Positions 1 through 11,759 of a stretch of DNA of 64,000 nt are shown one piece after another (the stretch's first letter is position 1; each line of letters begins with the position of its first letter). The translations under genes and the position numbers were made by a program. Under the pieces are notes generated by a model. The model searched no databases, was not told the origin of the DNA, and saw nothing but the letters and a program-made list of their open reading frames with translations. This stretch comes from Erythrocercus mccallii (taxonomy: Eukaryota; Chordata; Aves; Passeriformes; Dicruridae), in assembly GCA_013397435.1 (NCBI GenBank), contig VZRG01000375.1:228190-292189 (forward strand), in the 5' to 3' direction.

Positions 1-226
1 ATGGAGCAGCTCTGGCCCCACGCACATCTCCTGGATCAGCACCAGGTGCCGGGGGCTGACGTAGGCTCCCTTCAGCTGGGCTATGTTGGTGTGGTGGAGC
101 TTCCTCAGCACCTGGTACTCCAGCAGCACAGCCTGCTTGTCCTCTTGCCAGTAAGGGATGATTTTAGCGGCCAAAGTCTTGCCGCTCACCTTCTCCCGGC
201 ACTGCCGGACGATGCTGAATCGGCCC
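1..226 (-). CDS. OBSCN: OBSCN-B exon: SK1 kinase N-lobe, cut by window edge
   Basis: At least 75 residues: RGRFSIVRQCREKVSGKTLA, AKIIPYWQEDKQAVLLEYQV, LRKLHHTNIAQLKGAYVSPR and HLVLIQEMCVGPELL. The glycine loop and the ATP-anchoring Lys (AAKIIP) are present. The exon continues past base 1, with the catalytic loop and C-lobe outside the window. Acceptor tcctttgcaccag at 227. Confidence 0.95.
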
Positions 227-654
227 CTGGTGCAAAGGAACACAAAGGCACCTTAAGCTTCTCCTCTGTTCTTTAAAACCACCAGGATCCCAGGGCTGTT
301 TTTCCCCTGTGCCTGGTGGGGAGTTGTTGCATCTGCTGTCACAGTTTGCACATCCTCCTGTGTCTTTAAACTGTACTTTAAGTTACAGGAGTAACTTTAA
401 GCTGTACTTTAAATTACAGGAGTGAGATCTTAGCTCCTCTGGAGAGAGAGAGAGGAGAGAGCAAGAGAATCACCCCTGTTGGCAGCAGAAATCAGTGTCT
501 TTTTTCTAGGCAGAGAAAGTTGAGTCCCAGCCCCCTGACTGAAGTGGTGTCTGCAAAGGTTGGTGCAGCAAGGACAAGAAACTTTGGGCACATTTTATGA
601 TAAACCAAGTGGCTGCCCCCTGCCCAGCACATCTGTTGTGACAGGACAAGGGAG

Positions 655-1060
655 GGATGGTATTAAACTAAAAGAGGGTTGATTTAGAACAGATATGAGG
701 AAGAAGGGTTTTTGTTTTTTTACAGTAAGGGTGGTAAAACAACCTGGCCATGAGCACTTCCAGGGATTCAGGGGCAGCTACAGCCTCTCTGGACAACCTG
801 TGCCAGGGCCTCCCCATCCTCACAGGGAGCAATTTTTTCCTAATATCAAATCTAAACCTACTCTCTTTCAGTTTGAAGCCATCCCCTTGTCCTGTCCTTA
901 AATCCCCTTATAGAAAGTCCCTCTCCCTCTCTCTTGTAGGCTCCCTTCAGGTACTGGAAGGTGCAAATTGGGCCACCCTGAAACTTCTCCAGGCTGAACA
1001 ACCCCGATTTTCTCAGCCTTTCTTTGCAGGAGAGCTGCTCCATCACATGTGGGATTTCCC
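655..1060. mobile_element. CR1 LINE fragments, two in opposite orientation
   Basis: 655..745 reads as a plus-strand CR1 piece (gatatgaggaagaagggttt). 745..1060 reads as CR1 on the minus strand (cctccccatcctcacaggga, tctccaggctgaacaacccc). It ends within about 40 bases of the donor of exon 1095..1215. Confidence 0.75.
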
Positions 1061-1094
1061 TCTGGGTCTTTAGGAACTCAGCTGGATTCTCCAC

Positions 1095-1215
1095 CTTTTG
1101 ATCTCAGTTTGGAAGGCGTAGGTCTGGTAGGTAGGGAAGGGCTCAGGAGGTGTGATCATTTCACTCTCCTCTTCAGGGGCAGGCGATGGGAACTCCCGCG
1201 TGGCAGCACGAAGCT
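1095..1215 (-). CDS. OBSCN: OBSCN-B exon: linker and start of kinase SK1
   Basis: About 40 residues: AATREFPSPAPEEESEMITP then PEPFPTYQTYAFQTEIK. TYAFQTEIKR leads into the SK1 glycine loop. Phase 1 in, phase 2 out. The donor is AAAG|GTGGAG, weak at the last positions but it keeps the frame. Confidence 0.91.
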
Positions 1216-1416
1216 CTGCAGGGAGAAAAGGACAGGGGTTATTACATGGGAAAACAGCTCTGTGTGGAAACTGGAGCCTCTCTGAGTCTCCCCTGCTATC
1301 TGTGAACAACAACAAGCAGAGCTTCCTCCAGGTGACTCTGTGTCCCAGCTGTGGCACCCGCTGCTGTTGGAATGCAACAGATTCTGCTCTGCCCACCCAA
1401 AAATTCCCTGGTGTGG

Positions 1417-1505
1417 CCACTCCAGACAGAACGAGATGGATTCTATGTCGTGTGCCATGTTCCCACTCCAGACAGAACGAGATGGATTCTATGTTGTGTG
1501 CCATG
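1417..1505. repeat. 46-bp tandem duplication
   Basis: ccactccagacagaacgaga followed by tggattctatg occurs at 1417..1459 and again at 1463..1505, with one base different (tatgtcg against tatgttg). Intronic. Confidence 0.92.
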
Positions 1506-2519
1506 GTATCAAACATCTTAGCCACCGTTTCTTATTTTCTCACACAACAAATCCTCAGGATATGGTAAAAAACTGACAAAAAATTAGAAGCTGCTTGGGG
1601 TTGGACATTTCTGAGCTGCAGCTGGGACTTGTTGCTCTGGTTCTGGTGTGTGGTTGTGTCCCAGCACCCCCTGAAACACTAAAGTCTCCCTTTAAAGCAT
1701 CTGGTTGGAAAAGCTGGACAGGCTGAGATATGATAACAAATCCTGAGAAAAAGGAAAGCAGAGGACTTGGGGTGAGTTAAAAATATCTCTGTGAACCGAT
1801 TTTTACAGTGCAATCCTCTCCATTGGGAGGAAATTGCAGCTAGACCATCCTTCTGTTTCTTTACAGAAAGGACATTTCCCCTGCTATGAGGATATGTTGG
1901 CTGTGGGGCCATGGATCTCTTAATTTTAAAAACATGTGTGCAGTGCAAAGTAGTCAAACAGGTGACAAAAAAAATAGTAAATCGAGATTTCTTTACTTCA
2001 GAGACAAAATACATCTGGAAAATTCACCACGGAAGGACAATAATTCCCAGTGGAAAACACTAGAATAGACAAGTGAATTTAGGATTCAGTCTTTAAGATA
2101 AGCAAGTCCAGAGTTTTCCCAGTGCAAGGTCTATATCAGTAGATAAATGCTTACAGTAAAACTTTTATCATACAAGACCCGTTTCCTCATAATCTCAAAT
2201 CAAAACTGTGTCTTCAACAGGTAATTTATAGTTCTCACGTTTTATTTTATTATTAAATTTTGTATAGTTACACATTGTTTATATTTACAGGATGTTATCT
2301 TATTGGGGTTTTTAATATGTTTATACCTATTCCTCTGTGTCCAGAATTAGAAAAATCATTAGAAAATAATTAAATTTTACATGAAAAAGCCCCAGACAAC
2401 CCTAAGCCAAGTGGAATTTTCTTTGATTCACTTGCACTTGGCTTCTGGGCCCACATCTAAAAGGATGCAGTGGGTTTGATGCAGGGAAATCCCAAAGTTT
2501 TCTTGGTGTTTGGTCTTAC

Positions 2520-2690
2520 CCATCTGATCCTTCCCGGTGATTTTCACTTTGGCAGAGGGCTTGCTGTAGGGGCCCATCCCTGCCTTGCTGGTGCAGGCTG
2601 TCCTGAAGAGGTAGATGAACCCCTGGGGGAGATTTCTGGCATAGTAGCAGCAGTCTGTGATGTCAGAAGCAAGAGTTGTCCACTCCCCAT
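2520..2690 (-). CDS. OBSCN: OBSCN-B exon: second half of FN3 domain before SK1
   Basis: 57 residues: DGEWTTLASDITDCCYYARN, LPQGFIYLFRTACTSKAGMG and PYSKPSAKVKI. The YLFRTACTSKAGMGPYS block matches human TYTFRTACVSKAGMGPYS. Phase 1-1; donor GTAAGA; acceptor is a moderate site (tccctcggttaag). Confidence 0.94.
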
Positions 2691-3849
2691 CTTAACCGAG
2701 GGAAGAGAGAAAAGAGATTTTTTTGAGATTTGGGAATTTTGTTGTGGTTTTTGTTGGTATTTTTTTTTTTCCCACCAACTTTACTTATGTGCTGGGAATG
2801 TGGAGAAAACAACTTGCCATGGCCAACTTTTGGGCTGTACCTGTGTTATTCTTCTCTAAAATCAGCTTGGAATTATCAGTTTATATCTGATAATTCCAAG
2901 TGGTGCCAATATTGTTCCAGAGGAGTGGTGAAATTTTGCTGTATTTTTTCTCTTTATCTAATTCGTGCCACCAAACTCTACTGGAAATATACATCAAGAA
3001 CTCCAAACAAAAGATAAATCACAATTTTTTTTTCACTGTTGGTCGTGTTTTAAATCCAGTTGGGACCATGAGGTGCAGGATTCCTGGACAGAACCATCCA
3101 CTAACACCATCCCAGCAAACCCAGTGTTTGAAAAACGGGTGGTTTTACTCAGCTTTGATGAAACTCAGGTGATTTCTCACAGGACTGGAATTGTGGGTAT
3201 GTTCTGGATTCATTATTCATGGGACTAAGTTCGGAAGGAGAAAATCCCCAGCAAACATTTAATCAGCATTCCTCCCTCATGATGCTGCATCCCCTGTTTT
3301 GCTGCTGTGCTCAAGGCTGAACCCAGCTCCCTGCAACTGCCTGAGATTAAACACATCCTTCCATTCAAATAAACTCTGGCAAAGAGCCAACCTTAAACCA
3401 TTGAATAAGCAGCAATTCCCCACCCAAACCCAAGGTTATCAATGATTTTACAGGGTACTGGTTGAATTGGGGGCTGTTTGTGCAAGAAGGAGCAGATACA
3501 GCTTAGAAATAGAGAAAAAAATATGCAGAAGCAGCATAGAAACGTTTGTTTTAAAATAATGGATAAAACAAGGAGTTTATTCCTGCTTGTCTTACTCCTC
3601 CTGTGTTCAGGAGAGCAGGATTTTGCATGTTCCTGCCAAATGCATTGGAACTGCCAGAACACAGTGGAAAATTGATGCTGTTTCCCATTTTTTCTTCCTA
3701 ATTGGACAAACTTGTGTTTGTGTCCTCCCCAAAATCTCTCCTACAGCTGTGTCAAAAGGAATAATGGGTGGGGAAAGTGACTCACACCAGCTCCAGAGGG
3801 AAAGGGCAGAAAGCTGCTGTCCATGCTAATCCAGAAGGGAGCGTTGGTG

Positions 3850-3873
3850 TGTTTGTTTGTTTGTTTGTTTGGA
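3850..3873. repeat. (GTTT)n microsatellite
   Basis: Five to six copies of gttt in the FN3-splitting intron. Confidence 0.85.
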
Positions 3874-4071
3874 GAATTAAGTGAAGGAACATGGAGCAGC
3901 TGAATCCAAAGGGCTGTGTTTGTGTGGCTGCAGCAGGAATTGCTATCAGACATCACACACATCATAACAACAACAAATCCATCCCAAGAGAGGCAGAACA
4001 GCCTTGGGGATTTGATACAAAGCTTTTGTAACTAAACAGGAAAACATCCACTTTTGACAAGGGCAGATAGA

Positions 4072-4330
4072 GACAGGACGAGTGGGAATGGCTTTAAATT
4101 GTGAGAGACTTAGATTAGATGTCAGGAAGAATTTATTATTCAGAGGGTGGGGAGGCCTTGGCCCAGAGCAGCTGTGGCTGCCCCTGGATCCCTGGAAATA
4201 TCCAAGGCCAGGCTGGACATTGGGGCTTGGAGCACCCTGGGATTAGTGGAAGGTGTCCCTGCCCATGGCAGGAGGGCTGGAATTAGATGGTTTCTAAGGT
4301 GCCTTCCAACCCAAACCATTCCATGATTAA
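4072..4330 (+). mobile_element. CR1 LINE 3' end
   Basis: Shows the standard CR1 tail text: cagagcagctgtggctgccc, ctggatccctggaa, aggccaggctgga, ccctgcccatggcag and a terminal ccattccatgatt. Confidence 0.88.
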
Positions 4331-4876
4331 ACACTCCTCTGACTTTCAGCAGCCTCTGGACCAAGCCTCAAAAGAGAATATCAAAATGTTGATGCAGTTT
4401 TGTCAAACTTTGTTTATCTTGTCCTGGCTCTTTGCCCTGAGGTTCCGCCACAGTCAAAGGGAAAATAAACACAGCTGTTCAGCAGAGGATAAATTGCCTG
4501 TATGATAAACAATCTTCCTCCAAGACTGTACAGAAAGCCTGAGCTTGGGATGATGTTGTTTCATTAGTGTCTAATTTTGTCAGATTACTCAGACCAGGCA
4601 CTTTCTCCTGCAGCTGCTCACTTTTTGATTGTAACATCCATGCAGCCTTGTTTGAATCACACTTTAGCAAAGCCTTAGTATGGATATGCAAATCCCAGGC
4701 TGACTTAACGAGCACAACCCCTAATTTTTAGATGGTTAAATGATAGCTGTACGAATCCCGTTCCTAACTCTGGGGAGTTAAATCAGGCTGTTTCTGAATA
4801 ACAATGAAATATCCAGCTGGTGAAGAGATCCTACAAACTGAGATGTTCCTTGCAAAGTGTAAGGACAGCCCTTTAC

Positions 4877-4999
4877 CTTCAGTCTTGCACTGGACAGTGT
4901 AGTGGACAGGAGTGTTGGTTTCCACAGGTTTCCAGACCACCTGCACTCCATCCTTGTAGACCTCCACGATGTCAGGGGATGGAGGGCTGGGGGGAACCT
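4877..4999 (-). CDS. OBSCN: OBSCN-B exon: first half of FN3 domain before SK1
   Basis: 41 residues: EVPPSPPSPDIVEVYKDGVQ then VVWKPVETNTPVHYTVQCKT. The WKPVE core is a typical FN3 B-strand. Phase 1-1, donor GTAAAG. Confidence 0.94.
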
Positions 5000-5396
5000 C
5001 TGTGGAGAGGAGGCACAAACCCCATGAGTGTTAACAGCAGCACTGCTGTGATACAAAACTCTACACCCAACATGTCTCAGATACAGATATTATTCATATA
5101 TATATATATAACACGTATATTTTTTTATGCATACATATATACACACAGCTAGTGGAACAGCAATTTTACCATCCCTAATTTAAACTCAGCACTAAGATTT
5201 TGTCTTGGAGTGGCTCTTAATCCAGGAGAGAAAATAAAGAGTGAAGAAGAGGGAATGAACCCTGCCCAGGCTGTGCAAGGGAGAGATCTTCCTCTGCACC
5301 TATGTGCAGAAATCTCACCTCAAAGGTATTGATACGTTACATTTTTGGGGGCAGAAGTACTTAAATACCTATTTCTGTAGCTACTCCTTCTCTCAC

Positions 5397-5564
5397 CTGC
5401 TTTTCTTAAGACACAAGAGGTGGATGCTGAGCCCAGAGAGTTTGTGGCCACACAGGTGTAAATACCAAAATCCTCAGGATTAACAGAGAGAATCGTTAAC
5501 AGCTGGAAGTGTTTGAGCGTGGAGGAGATGAGGATCCGGCTGCTGCTCTGGACAGGTCTCCCAT
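5397..5564 (-). CDS. OBSCN: OBSCN-B exon: second half of last Ig domain
   Basis: 56 residues: DGRPVQSSSRILISSTLKHF, QLLTILSVNPEDFGIYTCVA and TNSLGSASTSCVLRKA. F-strand Cys in YTCVA. Phase 1-1, donor GTGAGA, acceptor ctgctgctttccag. Confidence 0.95.
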
Positions 5565-5674
5565 CTGGAAAGCAGCAGATGGGAGAGGTAAGTACCCTGC
5601 AAATTGACACCAAGGTGTTTAAAGCTCTCCCTGCAGCCCTGTCCCAGGGCTCTCAGGAGGGGTGGCAGTGTCAC

Positions 5675-5785
5675 CTCTGAACCAGCTGATGTGCAGGGAG
5701 GAGTGAGCTGCCGTCCGGCACGAGAGCGTCACGCACTGTCCGGCGGCCGCAGCCTGGTCCATGAGCTCCTCAACGAACGACGGGG
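5675..5785 (-). CDS. OBSCN: OBSCN-B exon: first half of last Ig domain
   Basis: 37 residues: APSFVEELMDQAAAAGQCVT then LSCRTAAHSSLHISWFR. B-strand Cys (LSCRT) and core Trp (SWFR) present. Phase 1-1; donor G|GTGACA. Human: APTFLRELSDETVVLGQSVTLAC. Confidence 0.94.
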
Positions 5786-6874
5786 CTGCAGAGAGGAGGG
5801 AAAGGGAATTGGCTGGCAATGCAAGATGGATTCTATTCCCATCTGTTGAAACTGGATGAAGAGGTGTTTTTCTTTATCTCCTAACTCCAGGGAGGAAGGG
5901 GTGAATGTCTTTCTGTTAATAGGCCAGCTGTTCAAACCAGCTGGGGCAGGGTTCTTTATCCCTTCCAGGACCCATCCTCCCTGCAGGGGATCTCTGCTGT
6001 TCAGGGGCCATCCAGGCTCACTGCAGGGCTGATACAATTCCAGCATCCCATTGGGAGATGCTCCACCCAGGGGGAGGAGCCCAGCATTCCTACCTGGATA
6101 AACCCTGGGATCCAGAACACCAGCACAGCCTGTGTGCACTGGATTGCCAGAGGGAAACTGGACCCATCTCAGCCCCACTGGACCTTCAGAGGAAACTGCA
6201 CCCTGCTACAGGATCATCTCTGCTCCAACAGAACCACATCTGGCACTGCAGGAGGGCTTGACTGGGCTGCTCCCAACACCCTGACCAACAGCGTGTCAGG
6301 TTGTGTTCTGACTGTCTGTGTTTTTCTTTTTTTGTTCGTTTGCCTTTTTTGTACTACTACATTTTTAATATTCCTAGTAAAGAACTGTTATTCCTCTCCC
6401 CGTATCTTTGCCTTAAAGCCTCCTTAATTTCAAAATTATAATTATCTGGAGGGAGGGGGGTTACATTCTCCATTCCAAGGGAAGCTCTGGCTGTCCCTGG
6501 CAGACACCTGTCTTTCCAAACTAAGACAGGATGATTCAGAATAGCCTTGAGAGCTTTATGGAAAACAAATCCCTGCACCAGAAAGCATTTTTAATGGGGT
6601 CAAGAACCTTTCTGGTTCGTGGTCTGCTGTTCCTTTGACCACTATTTGGAGAATCCCCTGGGCACAGAGCTCACAGGTGAAGGAAGCCTGTTCACCCATG
6701 GCTGTAGTGTGACAGATCCAGATGGATCTTGGAAAATCCCTGGGGAATATCTGCATTGCCTGGTACTGCTAAAGCAGCAGAACAGCTCAGAGCAGAGAGA
6801 GACCCTGTCACAGCAAAGGTTTTCCTCTGGCCAAGCCTAAATGTTGGGGCAAAACTGAATTATGGAATTTCAAG

Positions 6875-7135
6875 GATGAAGGGATCAAGTAGGACAAGAG
6901 GAAGTCGCCTCCCGTTACCCCAAAGGGAGGTTTAGTTTGGATATTAGAGCAAATATCTTCAGGGAAAGTGTTGCCAAGGGCTGGAGAAGGATGCCCAGGG
7001 AGTCACCATCCCTGGAGAGATTTAACAGATGTGTGGCACTTGGGGACATGGTTTAGTGGTGGCCTTGGCAGTGCTGGGTTAAGGGTTGGACTCAGTAAAC
7101 TTAGAGGCCTTTGCCAACTAAATGGTTCTGTGATC
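6875..7135 (+). mobile_element. CR1 LINE 3' end
   Basis: Contains aagtaggacaagaggaagtc, agtcaccatccctggaga, gtggccttggcagtgctggg and aactaaatggttctgtgatc, the usual CR1 3' features. It lies in the intron between 7477 and 5785. Confidence 0.85.
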
Positions 7136-7476
7136 AAGACAACACAAGAAGAGAGAAAGAGATACTAAAGACAGAAATTGAAGAAGAAAAAACCCTGTAG
7201 AGCATCAAAATCTGCTCCTGTCTCCATGGGAAAGGGGGAACTCAGGTTTTCTGTGTTTCTCCAGAGGTTTTTTCCACAGTGGCCAAGGGCTGCCAGCCTC
7301 CCACAGCTGCCCTTCCCAGTGTTTGTCTGGGCTCTGCTGAATGCTGGGACAGTAACATGACCTCAGAAAATGCTCCTGATGGAGTCAAAGGGAAACCTGC
7401 CAGGGGAAAAGCAATTCTTCCCTGAATTCCCTCCTCTGAGGGTAAAACAAACCAATGACTCCTGCCACAGCAATAC

Positions 7477-7671
7477 CTTTCTCCTTTGGGATGAGGCTTG
7501 GTAGCTTGAATGAAGGGAGTGCTGATTTCTTCTTCAGTGATCCTTCAGCCCCTATTAACGGCTCCTTTTCTTCTGCTTCACTTCCCAGCTCACCAAATTC
7601 TGTTGTGAGAAAGGATGAGAAGTCATTCAAGGCCATCCTTCTCCCCGTGGCATCCACTGGCAGTGACAGTT
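7477..7671 (-). CDS. OBSCN: OBSCN-B probable linker exon between SK linker and last Ig
   Basis: An open stretch encodes MALNDFSSFLTTEFGELGSE, then EEKEPLIGAEGSLKKKSALP and SFKLPSLIPKEK, ending at donor G|GTATTG. KKKSALPSFKLPSL resembles human RKKPGLASFRLSGL, which lies in the same place before the Ig. It is phase 1-1, so its neighbours splice in frame with or without it. Two acceptors fit: after 7672 (used here) or after 7657, 15 bases shorter. Neither has a strong pyrimidine run, so the start is uncertain. Confidence 0.68.
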
Positions 7672-8176
7672 CTGCCTTCACACATAAATAGTCACACGTT
7701 CCCTTATTAACCAGAGTTTGATTTACAGGGAAGTCTGTGACAGCTGCTGCAAACACAGCAGTGTTCTGGAAGAACAGGGAATATCCAGGGATGGCAGAGA
7801 AGAAAGGACAGGTCCCCAAGTCCAGTAGCCAGGGTGACTTCAGCTTCTCCCAGTCACTTTAACCTGAGAGATTTGCCACCGACAGATGCCAACTGCAGCA
7901 AGGGAAGCATCACCCAGCCCTGATCTGCTTCTGTGCAACCTCAAACAGGGAATCTGAGCCCCTTCCATCAGTGCATTAACCCAGCTGACTCTGCACTGGA
8001 GCCAGCCAGTAACAGAGACCTGATGGCAGAGACTACTGGATTCAGAACGTGCCACGGCCAGATCTGCAATTCCAGCCTAACCACAGCTTCAAATATGCTG
8101 GGGGACAAAAAAGGGCAGCTGTAGCAGAGCCCAGTTATGGCAGAAAATCTGTGAAGGAACAGAGGGAAATAATTAC

Positions 8177-11100
8177 CTTCCTCTGGCTCAGGAGATGTCT
8201 TTCCTTTTAGGATTCTTGAAATATGGGCAACAGAAGCTTTCACTTTCTTCTTCAGACTCTGCTCCACTGACTGCTCCACTGAATGAGACCTTGCATATGG
8301 CTTAAAGAGTCCAGGCTTTGTGTGGAAGGAACTTTTCTGCTTCCCACTGGAGTCCTTTTGGGAGCTATACATTTCTTTATGGCTCTCTGCCCCTTTCCCC
8401 ATGGCTGATAAGTTAGCTGCCTTTGAATCCTCGGATATTTCCAAACGGTTCTTCCTGTTCTTGTCTTCCTGTTCCCTGATGCACAGTCTTTTATCCTTAT
8501 GGAGATGTCCCACAGGAGGGGACCTTGCCCTTTCCCCCAGAAACATAAACCGTCTAGGGACTGGTTTGGGAGAAGGCTTCTTATAGCTCAGAAACTCAAA
8601 TGGAAAATAGACAATGTCGTACAAATCCGAGAAATTCAAGTAGGCAGGCTCCACTTCCGAGATGTCGAATTTTTGGGGGCCGCTGCCAAGACTGGGTGTT
8701 TCATCTGACAGGTCTTTGATTTTGACCAAAGAAACTTCTGGGTGTTTCCCTGTGTCCTTGGTCACTGGCACGTGGATGCGTCTTTCTGCAGGGTCCAAGC
8801 TCTCTGTGGAGGAAACGCTCTCTCGGCTGGAAGGGGAGGTCTCAAATGCCAAGTCCTCCAGGTGCTCACATTCGTGAGGAACTGTCTGTGCTCCCTGCTC
8901 TTCCAGGACTCCTGGCTCCTCACTCACAGCAAGGTAGGGTTCTGCAAGGTCACCCTGCTCAGAGACTTCTCCTCTTCCACCCTGTTGGACAGAAGGGAAG
9001 GAGGTGTCCGTGTGTGCTTGGCTGCCTTTGTAGAACATCTCTCTGTGAGGAGAAACATGCTTCCTGCTTCCCTTCTCTCCAGAAACTGACTCTGCCCAAA
9101 CATTCATCTCTTCAGAGAGGGAAACCATCTCATCCACTAAGCCCTCCAGCACAGCAGACTCCTCGTCACTGTAAAAAGAAGATCTGTGGTGTGACAGCTC
9201 CTGACCGTGATCCCTGCGGAGCAGCTGTGGGGCAGCTTTTCCAGCATCACGTCTTCCACTTTCTAAGGCAGTGCCTCCACTCTCACCATAAACCTCTGGA
9301 TATTCCTCATATTCCAGTTCATAGGCTGGAGCAACTCCTGCTTGTGAAGCAGTTAATGCACCTGAACTGCCACTCTCCAGACCGTCTGAAATCCCAGCCC
9401 TGTGCTGCTCAAGCACCCCGTGTCCAGCCTTGGGGAAAGGAGCAGCCACAGCTTGTCCAGCTGCTCGATTTCCACTTGCTGCAACAACAGATCTCATCTC
9501 CCTGTGAACTGACACCCCTGAATGTTGCTGATTTTCACTCTCCCAGACCTGAGGGAGGGCAGTGCTTTGGAAGGGTGCAGCTCTGGCTGGGTGTCTGCTC
9601 TCCAGAGCAGCAGGCTCTGAGCCATGGCTTTCAGGAACCTTCCAGGGTTCAGCTCCTTCATGGGCCAAACTGGAAACAACCTCTGTGGCAGCTGAGCTTT
9701 TACTCCTCAGAACAGCAAGTTTCTCCTTGCTGAGAGCCTCCTGTGCTCTACCAGAGACCAGAGCTGGCACTGATCCTGGTGGTGGGATTTTGGGAACAGA
9801 GAGCTGCTCTCCCTTCAGGACAGCTGATGCCATGTCTGAGTGAATAGAAGCCTTCTTGTGTGCTTGGCTTTCATCACCGTGGGCTGATGGTGGAGTGATT
9901 CCTGTAACAGCTGCTCCTGCCTCTTCCAGGACAGCAGATCTCAGATCTTTATGGACCTTCAGCTTCTGAGGAACACCTTCACCAGCTGTGAGGGTGCCTG
10001 GCTGTTTGCACAGCGTGACAGTAGCTGCTGGAACACTTTTCCCAGGAACTGCCTCACTTTTGTCTTTACATACTGGAAGTGAACCAGTTTCTGTTTGTTC
10101 TGCTGGAACAGCAGAGCTTTCATGCTCCATGGGTTCAGATTCAGCAGTGCCATGAGCAGAAGTCTTTTCATCTGAATGTTTCTGCCTTTTGTCTTTCCAA
10201 GGTGGGGCTGGGGCTGTCCTTTTGATAAGCAAACTTCCAGCTGTTAGATCCGGGTGGGTGTGGGTGGGAGCAGACTCCTGGGGCAGACACACACCTCCCT
10301 CACTCAGAGGAGATGACTTTGTGGTGCTCTCTGACTGTGTGAGGGTTGAAATGGACTCTTTGCCCTCCTGAAAAGCAGAGTCAGAGGCACGGCCAGAGGC
10401 ACAGCCAGAGGCAGATTTACCCTCTGTGCCCTCGTGTTTTGGAGCTGATGGTGCTGTTACATCTGAGCACTGGGCAGTTGGAAGGGGCCTTTTGCCTTCC
10501 AAACTTTCAACGTCCTCCTCAATCTCAGTGGCTTTCGACTTCTTCAGTAAACGCTTCCTATTCTCGCTCCTGTGAGGGGACACTGGAAGTCCCTCTACCT
10601 GTTGTATAAGAGCAGGTGGGCACCCATTCCCCTCACAGGGTGTGGAGGGAGAGGACTTCTCTCCTGAGCAATCCTTGCCGGCTCTCCTGGCAACTGCTGT
10701 GTCCACAGAGCATCCCTTGCCGAGCCCTGCGGAAACCTCGCAGTGATCGCTGCCTTCAGGGCAGCTTTCCTGGGACAATACATCACAGTCCTCCTCCAGA
10801 ATATCCTGTTCCCTCAAGGATCTGGAGGCCCTCAGCCTGTAGTCATCCAGGGACCGGCTGCGGCTGGCCCCAGCAATGGCAGGGTGCGGTGGCTTCCTGG
10901 CAGTGTCAAAGGATGCGGATTTGGTCAAGGATCCCAGCAGGCTTTCTCTGCGATCATCTCCTCCTCCTCCTTCTTCTTCTTCTTCTTCCAGTTCAAACTG
11001 CTCAAGGAGGGGTTCACGGAGGCCACTGAGAGGCACCTTTGAATACCCAGCCTTCCGGAAAGTCCTTCTGGCTCTGTCCAGGTGCCTCCTGAACTCCCTG

Positions 11101-11759
11101 CCTGGAGAGGAGGGTGGCCTCGCAGGCAGCTCGGTGGCTTGGCTGTAGAAGGTGCTTTTAATGACACTCTGCCTGGGAACACAGGCAGATGGCTTTTCTG
11201 TCCCATCCCCTGCCTCCTCAATTCTGTCCTTTTCAGATGAAGAAGTGTCTGGTCTTCCTTTCTGATGCACAGGTGATGTGCTTTCTGTGGAAGCCCCCAG
11301 GGATGAAGGCTCAGCAGCGCTACTTTTTTGGGATGGCTCTGCCCGAAGGCTGGGAAGAAGCCTCTCCTCTTTCTCCTGTAAGACAGTCGCCATGAACTCT
11401 TTGCTTTCTGTGGGTGATCTGTCCCCCACCTCAGCCTTCATCGAAGCGTATTTCCTCCTCATGGGTTTCACTGGAGGGATGGAGCCTTTGGAGCGCTCCC
11501 GTTCACTTGCACGTTTCAGAGGCTCAGGATGGCTCGGGGCATCAAATACAGGCAAGTGCAGTTCAGGGGTGGAGCCAAAGTGCCTCTTTTTGGGGAAATT
11601 GGAGTTTTCGTTGTCTGAAGAGGAGCCACTGGTGCTGGATGAAGTGCTCTCCTCAATGAGGTGTCGGGAGATGGCCAGGGAGCTGTTGTCGTGGGTCCTT
11701 TCGAGGATTTCTGGGATGGACCTCATCACCAGGATGGATTTGTAGCACATCAGGGAGCG
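8177..11759 (-). CDS. OBSCN: OBSCN-B giant inter-kinase exon (1194 codons)
   Basis: A single 3583-base open exon links SK2 to the last Ig-FN3-SK1 unit. It starts RSLMCYKSILVMRSIPEILE, matching human RSLMSYKSILVMRSIPELL. Most of it is Ser/Glu/Pro-rich and probably disordered, with a poly-Glu then poly-Gly run (near 10960-10990). Near its end is FDISEVEPAYLNFSDLYDI followed by FPFEFLSYKK, a block kept in human obscurin, then VKASVAHISRILKGK. A degenerate H-x-D/E-M/L-x-S-A-V-L motif recurs several times. Phase 0 in, phase 1 out; donor GTAATT. It appears longer than the human counterpart (roughly 750 residues from memory). Confidence 0.95.

Noticed and set aside
8846..9733. Long plus-strand open frame of 295 codons
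   Set aside because: It is the antisense shadow of the giant inter-kinase exon; the minus-strand frame has the homology and the splice sites.
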